Origin: CAVTRI01 sp963737075
GTDB lineage: Bacteria; Actinomycetota; Acidimicrobiia; Acidimicrobiales; Palsa-688
Length of the DNA: 64,000 nucleotides
Direction: 5' to 3'
Assembly (NCBI GenBank): GCA_963737075.1
Contig: CAVTRI010000002.1
Coordinates: 2,294,001-2,358,000 of the forward strand
Positions within the stretch are counted from its first letter, which is position 1; every line of letters begins with the position of its first letter. Positions 1 through 7,612 of this stretch are shown here, in pieces. The translations under genes were made by a program, and so were the position numbers. The notes under the pieces were generated by a model. The model did no database searches and was not told the DNA's origin. It worked only from the letters and a program-made list of their open reading frames with translations.

Positions 1-1195
1 CCCCTTCGAGCCCGGCTTCACCAACAACCCGTACCCGCACTATCAGCAGCTGCGGCAGGCCGATCCCGTGCACAGCAACCCGATCGGCATCTGGATGCTG
101 TTCGACTACGACGACGTCCTGCGCTTGCTCCGGGATCAGTCGCTGAGCGTCGAGATGCGCCACGCCCACCCCACGCCGCTCGATGCCATGGAAGCGGAAG
201 CCCTCGGCGACCGCGAACCGCAACAGAGCCTGGCGATGCTCGACCGCGACCCGCCGGACCACACCCGGCTCCGCAGACTCGTGTCCAAGGCGTTCACTCC
301 CCGGATGATCGAGCAGCTGCGACCCCGAATCGCCGACATCGTCGACCACGCGCTCGCCGCGGCCCCGCCCGGTCGCAGCGAAGGGTGGGACCTCATCGAG
401 GGCCTCGCGTTTCCCCTGCCCTTCCAGGTGATCAGCGAGCTGCTCGGCACCCCGGAAACCGACGTGGCCCAACTGCGGGAGTGGTCCGGCACCCTGGTGC
501 AGGGGTTGGAACCGGTCACGGACGTGGACACGTTACGGGCCATCGACGCGGCCGTTCAGTCCATGGACGGTCTGGTCCGGGACATCATCGCGTGGAAACG
601 GACGCACCCGGCCGACGACCTCATGTCCGGGCTGATCGCCGTCGAAGAGGACGGTGAGTCCCTCACCGAGCAAGAGCTTGTCGACCAGGTGACGCTGCTG
701 TACATCGCCGGGCACGAAACGACCGTCAACCTCATCGGCAACGGCACGCTGGCCCTCCTCCGGCACCCCGACCAACTCCAGCGTTTGCGGGACGATCCGA
801 CGCTGGACGCCAACGCTGTCGAGGAGTTGCTGCGCTACGACAGCCCTGTGCAGATGACCCGCCGCATCACGGTGTCCCCGTTCGAGGTGGGGGATCGCAC
901 CATCGAGGAGGGCGCCTTCGTCATGCTGGGGCTGGGTTCGGCCAATCGCGACCCTGCTCACTGGGGACCGACGGCCGACGAGCTCGACCTCGGGCGGGAG
1001 GGCGCCAATGGGCACCTCGCGTTCGGCGGTGGCCACCACTACTGCCTCGGGGCGGCCCTCGCGCGGCTGGAAGGCCAGGTGGCCATAGGATCGCTGGTGC
1101 GGGCCTTTCCCCAGCTGCAACTGGCGGGCGAGCCAGAGTGGAACGGGCGGATCAACCTCCGGGGTTTGCGACAGCTTCCGTTGTCGTTGGGCTGA
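1..1195 (+). CDS. cytochrome P450, 5'-partial
   Basis: Heme monooxygenase; the reading frame is open from base 2, so the true start lies outside the window. About 397 residues are visible. The I-helix oxygen-activation motif AGHETT, the K-helix ExxR (ELLR, followed by the substrate-pocket segment) and the heme-thiolate loop FGGGHHYCLG with its cysteine ligand are all present, so the enzyme looks intact. Soluble bacterial class, which needs a ferredoxin partner. No intact ferredoxin follows; only a short cysteine-free frame at 1197-1298 does. The substrate cannot be read from sequence. A neighbouring catabolic operon makes a role in hydroxylating a hydrophobic substrate reasonable, but that is inference. 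Confidence 0.95.
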   Translation, partial: PFEPGFTNNPYPHYQQLRQADPVHSNPIGIWMLFDYDDVLRLLRDQSLSVEMRHAHPTPLDAMEAEALGDREPQQSLAMLDRDPPDHTRLRRLVSKAFTPRMIEQLRPRIADIVDHALAAAPPGRSEGWDLIEGLAFPLPFQVISELLGTPETDVAQLREWSGTLVQGLEPVTDVDTLRAIDAAVQSMDGLVRDIIAWKRTHPADDLMSGLIAVEEDGESLTEQELVDQVTLLYIAGHETTVNLIGNGTLALLRHPDQLQRLRDDPTLDANAVEELLRYDSPVQMTRRITVSPFEVGDRTIEEGAFVMLGLGSANRDPAHWGPTADELDLGREGANGHLAFGGGHHYCLGAALARLEGQVAIGSLVRAFPQLQLAGEPEWNGRINLRGLRQLPLSLG

Positions 1196-1196
1196 C

Positions 1197-1298
1197 GTGC
1201 GGGTCCTCATCGACGAGCCGAACGCGGCCCCGCGCGACCGGGTGCAGGCCGCGCTCCTCTATCCCTCGCTCTACGAAGCATCGCCGCGGTCTCCGTGA
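1197..1298 (+). pseudogene. possible remnant of a P450-partner ferredoxin
   Basis: A 33-codon GTG frame starts one base after the P450 stop and has the opening expected of 3Fe-4S ferredoxins that follow P450 genes (VRVLIDE...), plus a segment resembling the 'YPELFE' region. All cluster cysteines are missing and the frame ends early; the bases after it in other frames give nothing clear. It may be a decayed ferredoxin or chance coding-like sequence. Confidence 0.2.
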
Positions 1299-1365
1299 AC
1301 ACCTTGCGAAGGCGGCGCAGGTGCTGGAGAGCTCGCCCACAACATAAGCGCTACCGTCGCGCGCC

Positions 1366-1719
1366 GTGTCCAAGGATTGGGCCCGTCCGGTGGTGCACTG
1401 GGAGCTGGTCGCCCGCGACCCGCAGCGTCAGGCGGCGTTCTATCGCGAGGTGTTCCACTGGGATATCGGGGAAGGGCCGATCATGTTCGTCCCTCCTGGG
1501 CTTGGCGGCCCCGAGCCTGGTCCCGCTGGCCATCTGCGCCAGGGCGACGAACCAGGCGTGACCCTCTACGTGCAGGTCCGCGACCTGCCTGAGTCGCTCG
1601 AAGTCGTGCGAGGAGCGGGTGGGGACGTGGTGGCGGAGCCGTTCGACCTCCCGGGCGGGCCGACGCTGGCGTTTGTGACCGATCCTGAGGGCAACGCGCT
1701 TACCCTGGTGCAGCAGTAG
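1366..1719 (+). CDS. VOC-fold (glyoxalase/bleomycin-resistance-like) protein
   Basis: A 117-residue protein of one vicinal-oxygen-chelate unit built from two beta-alpha-beta-beta-beta modules. The opening 'VVHWELVARDPQRQAAFYRE' and the closing 'FVTDPEGNALTLVQQ' are family hallmarks. The GTG start is the only one that leaves the domain whole. Proteins of this size act as dimers and may be metal-dependent lyases, dioxygenases or ligand-binding proteins; the reaction here is unknown. The 3' end overlaps the convergent gene at 1700 by 20 bases. Confidence 0.8.
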   Translation: MSKDWARPVVHWELVARDPQRQAAFYREVFHWDIGEGPIMFVPPGLGGPEPGPAGHLRQGDEPGVTLYVQVRDLPESLEVVRGAGGDVVAEPFDLPGGPTLAFVTDPEGNALTLVQQ

Positions 1720-2053
1720 CGCCGGGGCTGTCGGCATCTGAGTCGCCGCCCGGGGAAGGGCCCGGCTCGTCGAGTTCCCAGTAGCGGCCGGTGCGAAGCG
1801 AGCTGCCATCGACGAACGCCATGAACGCCTGTGCCACAGGGTCGCTCACCCAGCGGGCGCCGCAGGCATCCGCGTCGTCCTCCGACTGCCACAGGTCGAC
1901 CACCAGCCAGTCACCTCCCTTGCCCTTTGCGGTCGTCCGCCGCAGCAACCCTGGCTGTTGGTAGGCGAAGTCGCTTTGGAGCGCCTTGTCAGCGGCCAGA
2001 AACGCGGTTTCGTCGGCGCCCGCTGCAAGCCGGAACACCATCAGCTCGATCAC
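1700..2053 (-). CDS. small dimeric alpha/beta-barrel-like protein, function unknown
   Basis: A 117-residue protein opening with MIELMVFRLAAGADE, a pattern typical of ABM/ferredoxin-like dimeric barrels (a strand, then 'F..AD..LQ..F...PG', then a 'W..VD.W.S..DA' strand). Such proteins include cofactor-free monooxygenases and stress-responsive barrels. Its ATG overlaps the stop of the 72-residue gene upstream by four bases (ATGA), so the two are translationally coupled. The last 15 residues are acidic and disordered. Confidence 0.65.
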   Translation of the reverse strand: MIELMVFRLAAGADETAFLAADKALQSDFAYQQPGLLRRTTAKGKGGDWLVVDLWQSEDDADACGARWVSDPVAQAFMAFVDGSSLRTGRYWELDEPGPSPGGDSDADSPGATAAPG

Positions 2054-2268
2054 GTGGCCCGCCGGGCCTCGACCGTGCCCGATGACGGCATCGGCTGTTT
2101 GAACCAGCCCTCCTGCGTGTCCTGGATGAAGGCGAGCATGTTCGGCATGCCCATGAACGACTCTTCGATGCGCGTGACCGTCAGTTGACGGCCCGATTCA
2201 AGTCGGATCTGCTCTCCGGGACGCACCTCCTCGGCGGTGATCTTCTGCCATGCGGCTTCGTTGGTCAT
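2050..2268 (-). CDS. small hypothetical protein
   Basis: A 72-residue protein with no recognised family. Central hydrophobic strands (EQIRLESGRQLTVTRIEESF) are followed by an aromatic segment, suggesting a small beta-barrel. It is the first gene of a two-gene unit with the barrel protein downstream (four-base overlap). An SD-like GGGAGAATG lies just before the start. Confidence 0.5.
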   Translation of the reverse strand: MTNEAAWQKITAEEVRPGEQIRLESGRQLTVTRIEESFMGMPNMLAFIQDTQEGWFKQPMPSSGTVEARRAT

Positions 2269-2325
2269 GCGGCATTCTCCCAGGGGAAAGGCGAACGCGC
2301 CTCTGGTGCCCGTCGGAGGCGACGT

Positions 2326-3771
2326 TCAGGCGTCGAGCGTCACCGACGGGTAGAGGGGATGACTGTGGAGCAAGTCCGCAACCCGTGCTGCGGCGGCTGC
2401 CCGGACCGGCTCGTCGAGGTGGTAGCGGATGCGGCTCGGTTGGCCGGCTCTAGCGCCGCTCTCGACCGCCCCCGGCCGGGTGGCGCGGAGCAGTCCGGCG
2501 ACGATGTCAGCGATCTCGGCCATCTCGTCGACACCCATGCCGAGGGTGGTGACCGCGGCCGTGCCCAGCCGCACGCCGCTCGTGTACCAGGCGCCCTCCG
2601 GGTCGCCGGGGATGACGTTGCGGTTGCTGGTCACGCCCGCCGACCGCAGCGCGGTCTCCGCCTGGCGGCCCGTCAGGCCCGACGGCGACAGGTCGACCAT
2701 CACGAGGTGGTTGTCGGTACCGCCGGTCAACAGATGTACGCCGCGAGAGCGCAGGCCCTCGGCGAGCGCCCGGGCGTTATCCACGACTGCGTGCGCATAC
2801 GCCGAAAACCCTGGCCGGGACGCCTCCTTCAGCGCCACCGCCTTCGCTGCCACGACATGGGGTAGCGGGCCGCCCAGCACCAGAGGGCAGCCCCGGTCAA
2901 CCGCCTCTGCGAGGCCGTGCCGGCACAGCACGATCCCTCCCCGAGGCCCGCGGAGGGTTTTGTGCGTGGTAGTCGTGACGATATCGGCGTGCCGGACCGG
3001 GTCGAAGTCCCCGGCCATCACACCGCCGGCGACAAGGCCGGCGAAGTGCGCCATATCCACCATGAAAACGGAATCGACATCGGCCGCGATTTGTGCCAAG
3101 CGAGCGAAATCGATCAGACGAGGATAGGACGAATAGCCGGCGAGCAGGATGAGGGGACGGTGCGCTTTGGCGAGACGAGCGACCTCGTCATAGTCGAGCA
3201 GACCGGTGTGCGGGTCGACGCCGTAGGTCGCTTGTCGAAACAGCTTCCCCGAAATGTTTCGCCGGAATCCGTGGGTCAAATGTCCCCCGGCGTCCAGAGC
3301 CATCCCGAGCAAGGTCTGGTTCCCGAGCTGCCCGCGCAGCTCCTCCCAGTCGGCGATGGACAAGGCGTCGATATCCGATGCCCCGAGCCGCGCGAGTGCA
3401 GGCTTTTCTACACGGTCGGCCAGCACCGCCCAGTAGGCGACCAGGTTGGCGTCGATCCCCGAGTGCGGCTGGACGTACGCGTGGTCAGCACCAAACAGCG
3501 AGCAGGCCAACTGGGCGGCGTGGGCCTCGATGGCGTCGACCTGGTCGCAGCCGGCATAGAAGCGGTGCCCGGGCGTGCCCTCCGCGTACTTGTCGGACAG
3601 CCAGGATCCCATCGCGAGGAGCACCGCCGGGGAGGCGTAGTTCTCGCTGGCGATCAGTTTCAGATGAGCCCGCTGGTCGACCAGCTCTGCGAGCATCGCG
3701 TTGGCCACCTCCGGGTCGACATCGCGGACAACCTGTATGGCAGAAGCAAAGGCGGCGGTTTCAACAGGCAT
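2326..3771 (-). CDS. glyA: serine hydroxymethyltransferase
   Basis: PLP enzyme that interconverts serine and glycine while loading a one-carbon unit onto tetrahydrofolate. About 481 residues. Diagnostic segments are LIASENYASPAVLLAMGS, the substrate-binding YAEGTPGHRFYAGC, and TTTTHKTLRGPRGG with the lysine that forms the PLP Schiff base. The ATG at 3771 is chosen because GGAGGA lies six bases upstream. A longer frame to 3882 would be translated through the ZTP riboswitch and is rejected. Expression is expected to rise when ZTP/ZMP accumulates, i.e. when 10-formyl-folate is short. It is longer than the usual ~420 residues, with insertions in the middle, like the second actinobacterial SHMT type. 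Confidence 0.95.
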   Translation of the reverse strand: MPVETAAFASAIQVVRDVDPEVANAMLAELVDQRAHLKLIASENYASPAVLLAMGSWLSDKYAEGTPGHRFYAGCDQVDAIEAHAAQLACSLFGADHAYVQPHSGIDANLVAYWAVLADRVEKPALARLGASDIDALSIADWEELRGQLGNQTLLGMALDAGGHLTHGFRRNISGKLFRQATYGVDPHTGLLDYDEVARLAKAHRPLILLAGYSSYPRLIDFARLAQIAADVDSVFMVDMAHFAGLVAGGVMAGDFDPVRHADIVTTTTHKTLRGPRGGIVLCRHGLAEAVDRGCPLVLGGPLPHVVAAKAVALKEASRPGFSAYAHAVVDNARALAEGLRSRGVHLLTGGTDNHLVMVDLSPSGLTGRQAETALRSAGVTSNRNVIPGDPEGAWYTSGVRLGTAAVTTLGMGVDEMAEIADIVAGLLRATRPGAVESGARAGQPSRIRYHLDEPVRAAAAARVADLLHSHPLYPSVTLDA

Positions 3772-3794
3772 CGGCTCCTCCGATCCTTGGTCGG
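3770..3794 (-). promoter_or_regulatory. probable translational expression platform of the ZTP riboswitch
   Basis: Between aptamer and glyA the bases ATCGG-aggag-CCGAT (3784-3770, minus strand) can form a hairpin that places the Shine-Dalgarno in the loop and the A and U of AUG in the stem. A competing CCGA/TCGG pairing (3794-3791 with 3783-3780) uses the same TCGG and would free it. There is no U-run, so translational control is more likely than termination. Confidence 0.5.
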
Positions 3795-3797
3795 TGG

Positions 3798-3876
3798 GCC
3801 TGCCCAGGCGTACGACAGGTGGCCTCGTGTCGCTCCCCGGTGGTTGTTTCCACCCGACGCCAGTTGCGACGGGGCT
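3798..3876 (-). ncRNA. ZTP riboswitch (pfl motif) upstream of glyA
   Basis: Read on the minus strand, the leader contains GTCGCAACTGGCG, then GGTGG-aaacaa-CCACC, then GGGGAGCGAC, and after a spacer CGCCTGGGCA. These are the invariant blocks of the pfl/ZTP aptamer. GTCGC pairs with GCGAC (P1), GGTGG with CCACC (P2), and GGCG of CTGGCG with CGCC of the 3' block (pseudoknot). glyA is a classic target. The spacer between the two halves is short (about 20 bases). Confidence 0.93.
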
Positions 3877-3915
3877 ACTCAAGCACAGCGGCGCCGAGGC
3901 GTCAACGAGTGCTTG

Positions 3916-5355
3916 TCAGGCGACCGCGTCGGCCGTGGCCGGTATCTCGATCGCGAGAGGAGCGCTCGCCGGTCGGCGGCTCAGCACGACCGCACACACC
4001 GTTGCTGCTGCCGCAAAGAAGCCGATCATGAGCAGCACCGCGTGCCTGAACGTGGGAATCGGGTCGACGGCGTTGACGTGGGCCAGCACGGCGACCACGG
4101 CCGCCACGCCGAGGACCGATCCCACCTGGCGGCCCATGTTGAGGATGCCGCTGCCGGTCCCGAAGCGAGTGGCGGGGATGGACGCGCTCCCGGCCGCCAG
4201 CATGGACGGAATCGTCAGGCCGACACCGGCCCCGCCCAGCATCTGCGCCGGAAGGAGATGAGCCAGGTAAGCGGGGTGCGTCTGGATCATGGCCAGCCAC
4301 AGTGCTTGCGCGCCGGCGTTGACCGCACAACCCAACGCGGCCACTCGTCCGGGGCCACCGAGACGGGACGCGAGTGCAGGGGCGACGATGCGGGCGAACG
4401 GCAGCACGACGAGCGGACCGGGCGCGATCGCCAGCCCGGCCCGTAGCGGCGAGTAGTGCCACACCCCGGTCAGGAACTCGACGGTGTTGAGCACGAACGC
4501 CCCGAAGCCGGCGTAGTACAGGATCGAGGCCCCGTATGCACCGCTGAAGGTGCGTGATCGCAGCAGGCTCAAATCGATGACCGGTGCTGGGTGTTTCGCA
4601 GAGCGGAAAATCACGCCTGCTGCGCACAGCACGCCCGCGGCGACGGAGAAGGCGAAACGCGGGGACCCCCATCCCCACCGCGGCGCCTCCACGAGGGCAA
4701 GAGCGATGAGACCTACCGCGGCAGTCGTCAGCAGTCCGCCCAGCAGGTCTGGCCGGTTCTTCGCCCGTTCGTCCTTGCTCTCGGGGACCACGCGCACCGC
4801 CAGGATCACGGCGGCCAAACCAACCGGGAGGTTGATCCAAAACACCCATCGCCAGTCGAGCTGCACAAGAGCCCCGCCGATGACGGGGCCCAGCGCGGCC
4901 CCGAGAGCGCCGAACGCGGACCACGTGCCGATGGCTCGAGCCCGGGCCGGTGCGGGCACGGCGGCTAACAGCAGGGAGAGCGACGCCGACACCATGAGCC
5001 CGCTTCCGGCCGCTTGCACCACCCGAGCGGCGATCAACGCCCCGACCCCGGGGGCCAGGCCGCAGAGGAGGGAGCCGACGGAAAACGCGACGAGCCCGGC
5101 GACGAACAGACGGCGGCGGCCGACCCGGTCGGCATAACGGCCGGCGGGAACGAGCACGGCGGCGAAGACGATGGTGTAGGCGTTGAGCACCCACGACAGA
5201 GAACTCAGGCTCGTCCCGCGGTACTGCCCGGCGATCGAAGGAAAGGCCAGGTTGACGATGAACAGATCCAAACTGGACATGAACACCGCCAGGGACAGCA
5301 CGAAGACGACCGCGGCGATGCGGACCGGTGGCGCGGCGGGGGCGGGTGTGCGCAC
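3916..5355 (-). CDS. DHA2-type (EmrB/QacA) major facilitator drug efflux transporter
   Basis: A 479-residue proton antiporter predicted to span the membrane 14 times. It has the TM1 signature SSLDLFIVNLAFPSI, motif A-like RYADRVGRRRLFVAG between TM2 and TM3, and WVFWINLPVG, which is typical of DHA2 pumps. The GTG at 5355 follows AGGAGGA by five bases and is preferred over the ATG 23 codons upstream. It is transcribed divergently from the HxlR regulator at 5487, which probably controls it. Substrate unknown; toxic organic compounds or quinones are usual for HxlR-linked pumps. Confidence 0.9.
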   Translation of the reverse strand: MRTPAPAAPPVRIAAVVFVLSLAVFMSSLDLFIVNLAFPSIAGQYRGTSLSSLSWVLNAYTIVFAAVLVPAGRYADRVGRRRLFVAGLVAFSVGSLLCGLAPGVGALIAARVVQAAGSGLMVSASLSLLLAAVPAPARARAIGTWSAFGALGAALGPVIGGALVQLDWRWVFWINLPVGLAAVILAVRVVPESKDERAKNRPDLLGGLLTTAAVGLIALALVEAPRWGWGSPRFAFSVAAGVLCAAGVIFRSAKHPAPVIDLSLLRSRTFSGAYGASILYYAGFGAFVLNTVEFLTGVWHYSPLRAGLAIAPGPLVVLPFARIVAPALASRLGGPGRVAALGCAVNAGAQALWLAMIQTHPAYLAHLLPAQMLGGAGVGLTIPSMLAAGSASIPATRFGTGSGILNMGRQVGSVLGVAAVVAVLAHVNAVDPIPTFRHAVLLMIGFFAAAATVCAVVLSRRPASAPLAIEIPATADAVA

Positions 5356-5401
5356 GGCGTCCTCCTGGGTTGGCCGCCCGACCCGGCGCCCAGCGGTCGA
5401 A

Positions 5402-5468
5402 GTAAGTTGGGAAACTGGACCCACACGGGATGCAACGGCTGGGGCGTCCGTCCATATTCCCGACTTAC
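5402..5468. promoter_or_regulatory. inverted repeat in divergent efflux/HxlR promoter region
   Basis: GTAAGTTGGGAA at 5402-5413 and TTCCCGACTTAC at 5457-5468 are inverted copies matching at 11 of 12 positions and 43 bases apart. One arm lies close to each divergent start. This is the arrangement expected if the HxlR dimer represses both genes. Confidence 0.55.
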
Positions 5469-5486
5469 ACCGCTAGAGTGACGAGT

Positions 5487-5930
5487 ATGGCTTCGGTACT
5501 GACCCAGCCCCGCGTGTGCTCGATCGCCCGCACCTTGGAGATCGTGGGGGAGAAGTGGGCCCTGCTCGCGGTGAGGGAAGTGTTTCTGGGTAACCGCCGT
5601 TTCGACGAGATCGTCCGGCGCACGGCGGCGCCGCGCGACACCCTGGCAGCCAGGCTGCGGACGCTCGTCGATGCCGGCATCCTGGAGCGCAAGCAGTACA
5701 GCGAGCACCCGGCCCGGTTTGAGTACCGCCTAACGCAGGCGGGGCGGCAGCTCTACCCGGTCATCTTGACGCTCATGCGCTGGGGTGACGAGCACCTGTC
5801 CGGAAACGAGGGGCCGCCTATGGTGCTCCAACACGACGGCGACCACCGGCTCGCTGCCCAGGTCGTCTGCGAGACCTGCGGCGAGGTCGTGCGCCCCCGC
5901 GATGTCCGCCCGCTGACTGCGGACGGCTGA
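5487..5930 (+). CDS. HxlR-family winged-helix regulator
   Basis: A 147-residue MarR-like dimeric regulator. The family core is present: 'CSIARTLEIVGEKWALLAVREVFLGNRRFDEI' followed by the recognition segment around 'RDTLAARLRTLVDAGILERK' and the wing 'RFEYRLTQAGRQLYPVI'. The Cys close to the N terminus is the redox-sensing position in several HxlR proteins, and a CETCG pair near the C terminus could also sense thiols or bind metal. The ATG at 5487 is used because the upstream in-frame ATG would extend across the operator. It probably autoregulates and controls the divergent efflux pump. Confidence 0.88.
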   Translation: MASVLTQPRVCSIARTLEIVGEKWALLAVREVFLGNRRFDEIVRRTAAPRDTLAARLRTLVDAGILERKQYSEHPARFEYRLTQAGRQLYPVILTLMRWGDEHLSGNEGPPMVLQHDGDHRLAAQVVCETCGEVVRPRDVRPLTADG

Positions 5931-6011
5931 AGGTTTCCTCCTTGAGAACCGCGGGTTGCCCGGCCGCGGGGATCAGCAGGCGACGTCGTGTCCTCTGTAG
6001 GCTCCGCACCC

Positions 6012-7175
6012 GTGCCTGGACATCCATATCGGGACGTGGCTGTCGTTGGCGTGCACAACACGCTCCAGGCTACGGTGCTGCCAGGCTACGACTCGGAGTC
6101 GATCGCCACTGAAGGAGCGCTCGGCGCGCTGGCCGACGCCGGCCTCGAGCGGGGAGCCGTCGACGGTGTCGTCAGCATGTTCGCCCAGGGCTTGACGCTG
6201 TCACTGGCGCTCGGGCCGTGCACGCGGGTGCCCAACACCCTTGGCATTCCGGCCGTCCTGCAGGCCGCGCAGATGATCGCCGTCGGCCAGTGCGCCGTCG
6301 TGCTCCTCGCGGGCGGCGGCGCCGGGATCTACACCCAACGGGCGGCCACCGCGCCCTGGACCCGGCCCGCCAACGAGCTGGTCGTCGGATACGGGATGTT
6401 CACTGCCGCCGAGTTCGCCCTCATGGCTCGTCGCCACATGCTGACCTACGGGACCACGCCGGAGCAGCTGGCTTCGGCGGCGGCCACCATCCGCAACAAC
6501 GGGCACATCAACTCGGAAGCGGTCTACCACGGCAGAGGTCCTTTCACCCCGGAGGATGTTCTCGCTTCGCGGATGATCGCCGACCCGTTCCACCTTCTCG
6601 ACTGCGCCATGACCTCGGAGGGAGGTTGTGGCCTGGTGTTGGCGCGTGCCGACATTGCACGCGACCTCCGCAAGCCCCCCGTCTGGATCCTGGGCGGCGG
6701 CAGCGACTCGTTCGGCCCCGCCTACCAGATTCCGCCGGTCTGGGACATGACGGGCCGCGACGGGCTTATCGCGGGGCGGGTGGGGGCCAGCGCCGGCCAG
6801 GCAGTGTTCCGTACCGCCGGGATTCGCCCGGCGGACGTGGACGTGGCCGAACTGTACGACCCCTTCTCGTTCGAGATCATCCGTCAGATGGAGGTGTTCG
6901 GCTTTTGCGGCGAAGGGGAGGGCGGCCCGTTCGTCGCGGAGGGCCACGTCGGTCCGGGCGGCACCATCCCGGTCACGACCGACGGGGGGACCATGTCCTT
7001 CAGCCACGCCGGCATTTCGGCCCAGCAGCTGCAACGGGTAATCCGCGCCGTGCACCAGCTACGCCGCGAGTGCACCACCGCTCAGGTGCCAGGAGCAGAA
7101 GTGGCGATCTGCACCAACGGCGGCTCTGGTGCTTTGTTTACCGACGTTCTTCTCCTCGGGGCGGCCCGGCCGTGA
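6012..7175 (+). CDS. thiolase-superfamily protein (SCP-x / lipid-transfer type)
   Basis: A protein of about 387 residues with the thiolase fold. It resembles the non-condensing 'lipid-transfer protein' branch that works with DUF35 OB-fold partners, for example the retro-aldolases of steroid side-chain degradation. The C-terminal catalytic region is 'DVAELYDPFSFEIIRQME' and then GGTMSFSHAGISA. The classical nucleophile cysteine is not in the standard context. A TAGGCT box eight bases before the GTG at 6012 suggests a leaderless start; a GTG at 5988 is also possible. It is the first gene of a six-gene operon, and its stop overlaps the DUF35 gene (GTGA). Confidence 0.85.
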   Translation: MPGHPYRDVAVVGVHNTLQATVLPGYDSESIATEGALGALADAGLERGAVDGVVSMFAQGLTLSLALGPCTRVPNTLGIPAVLQAAQMIAVGQCAVVLLAGGGAGIYTQRAATAPWTRPANELVVGYGMFTAAEFALMARRHMLTYGTTPEQLASAAATIRNNGHINSEAVYHGRGPFTPEDVLASRMIADPFHLLDCAMTSEGGCGLVLARADIARDLRKPPVWILGGGSDSFGPAYQIPPVWDMTGRDGLIAGRVGASAGQAVFRTAGIRPADVDVAELYDPFSFEIIRQMEVFGFCGEGEGGPFVAEGHVGPGGTIPVTTDGGTMSFSHAGISAQQLQRVIRAVHQLRRECTTAQVPGAEVAICTNGGSGALFTDVLLLGAARP

Positions 7176-7612
7176 CCGAGCTGCTCGTGCCGCAGCCGGA
7201 GGGTATCCCGGTGCCCACTCCAACCCCGGCGTCGCAGCCGTATTGGGATGCGGCGCGGGAAGGCGAGCTCAGCTACCAGCGCTGCGGCGGCTGCCACGCC
7301 ATCCCGTCGCTGCCAGCGGTCCTGTGCGCGGGTTGCGGGAGCCGCGCCCTCGCCTGGGAGCGGTCGTCGGGTCTGGGAACCCTCTACAGCTGGACGGTCG
7401 TCTGGCGACCCCAGCACCCGGCATTCCGCGTGCCGTACGCACCGGCGATCATGGCGGTGGAGGAGGGATGGTGGTTGCTGACGTCCGTCGTCGGCTGCCG
7501 GCCGGAGGACCTTACGGAGGGCATGGCGCTCGAGGCCGTGTTCCACCATGCCGGCAGCGGCATCTGGCTGCCCTACGCTCAACCTCACATGGGAAGGAGC
7601 AACGAACGATGA
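7172..7612 (+). CDS. Zn-ribbon / OB-fold DUF35 partner of the thiolase-like protein
   Basis: A 146-residue protein with an N-terminal helix, a rubredoxin-like zinc ribbon (CGGCHAIPSLPAVLCAGCGS, four cysteines) and a C-terminal OB fold ('GLGTLYSWTVVWRPQHPAF'). DUF35 proteins bind acyl-CoA and form a complex with thiolase-like partners, which matches the immediately preceding gene. The start is GTG overlapping the thiolase stop. The stop overlaps the amidohydrolase ATG (ATGA), with GGAAGGAG upstream of that ATG. Confidence 0.9.
   Translation: MTELLVPQPEGIPVPTPTPASQPYWDAAREGELSYQRCGGCHAIPSLPAVLCAGCGSRALAWERSSGLGTLYSWTVVWRPQHPAFRVPYAPAIMAVEEGWWLLTSVVGCRPEDLTEGMALEAVFHHAGSGIWLPYAQPHMGRSNER

Noticed and set aside
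3771..3882. N-terminal extension of serine hydroxymethyltransferase
   Set aside because: It would be translated through the ZTP aptamer, and a strong SD precedes ATG 3771.
2917..4446. 509-residue + strand frame across glyA and the efflux gene
   Set aside because: It is antisense to two clear genes and the riboswitch, and its Gly/Arg/Asp-rich composition is what high-GC codon bias produces on the opposite strand.
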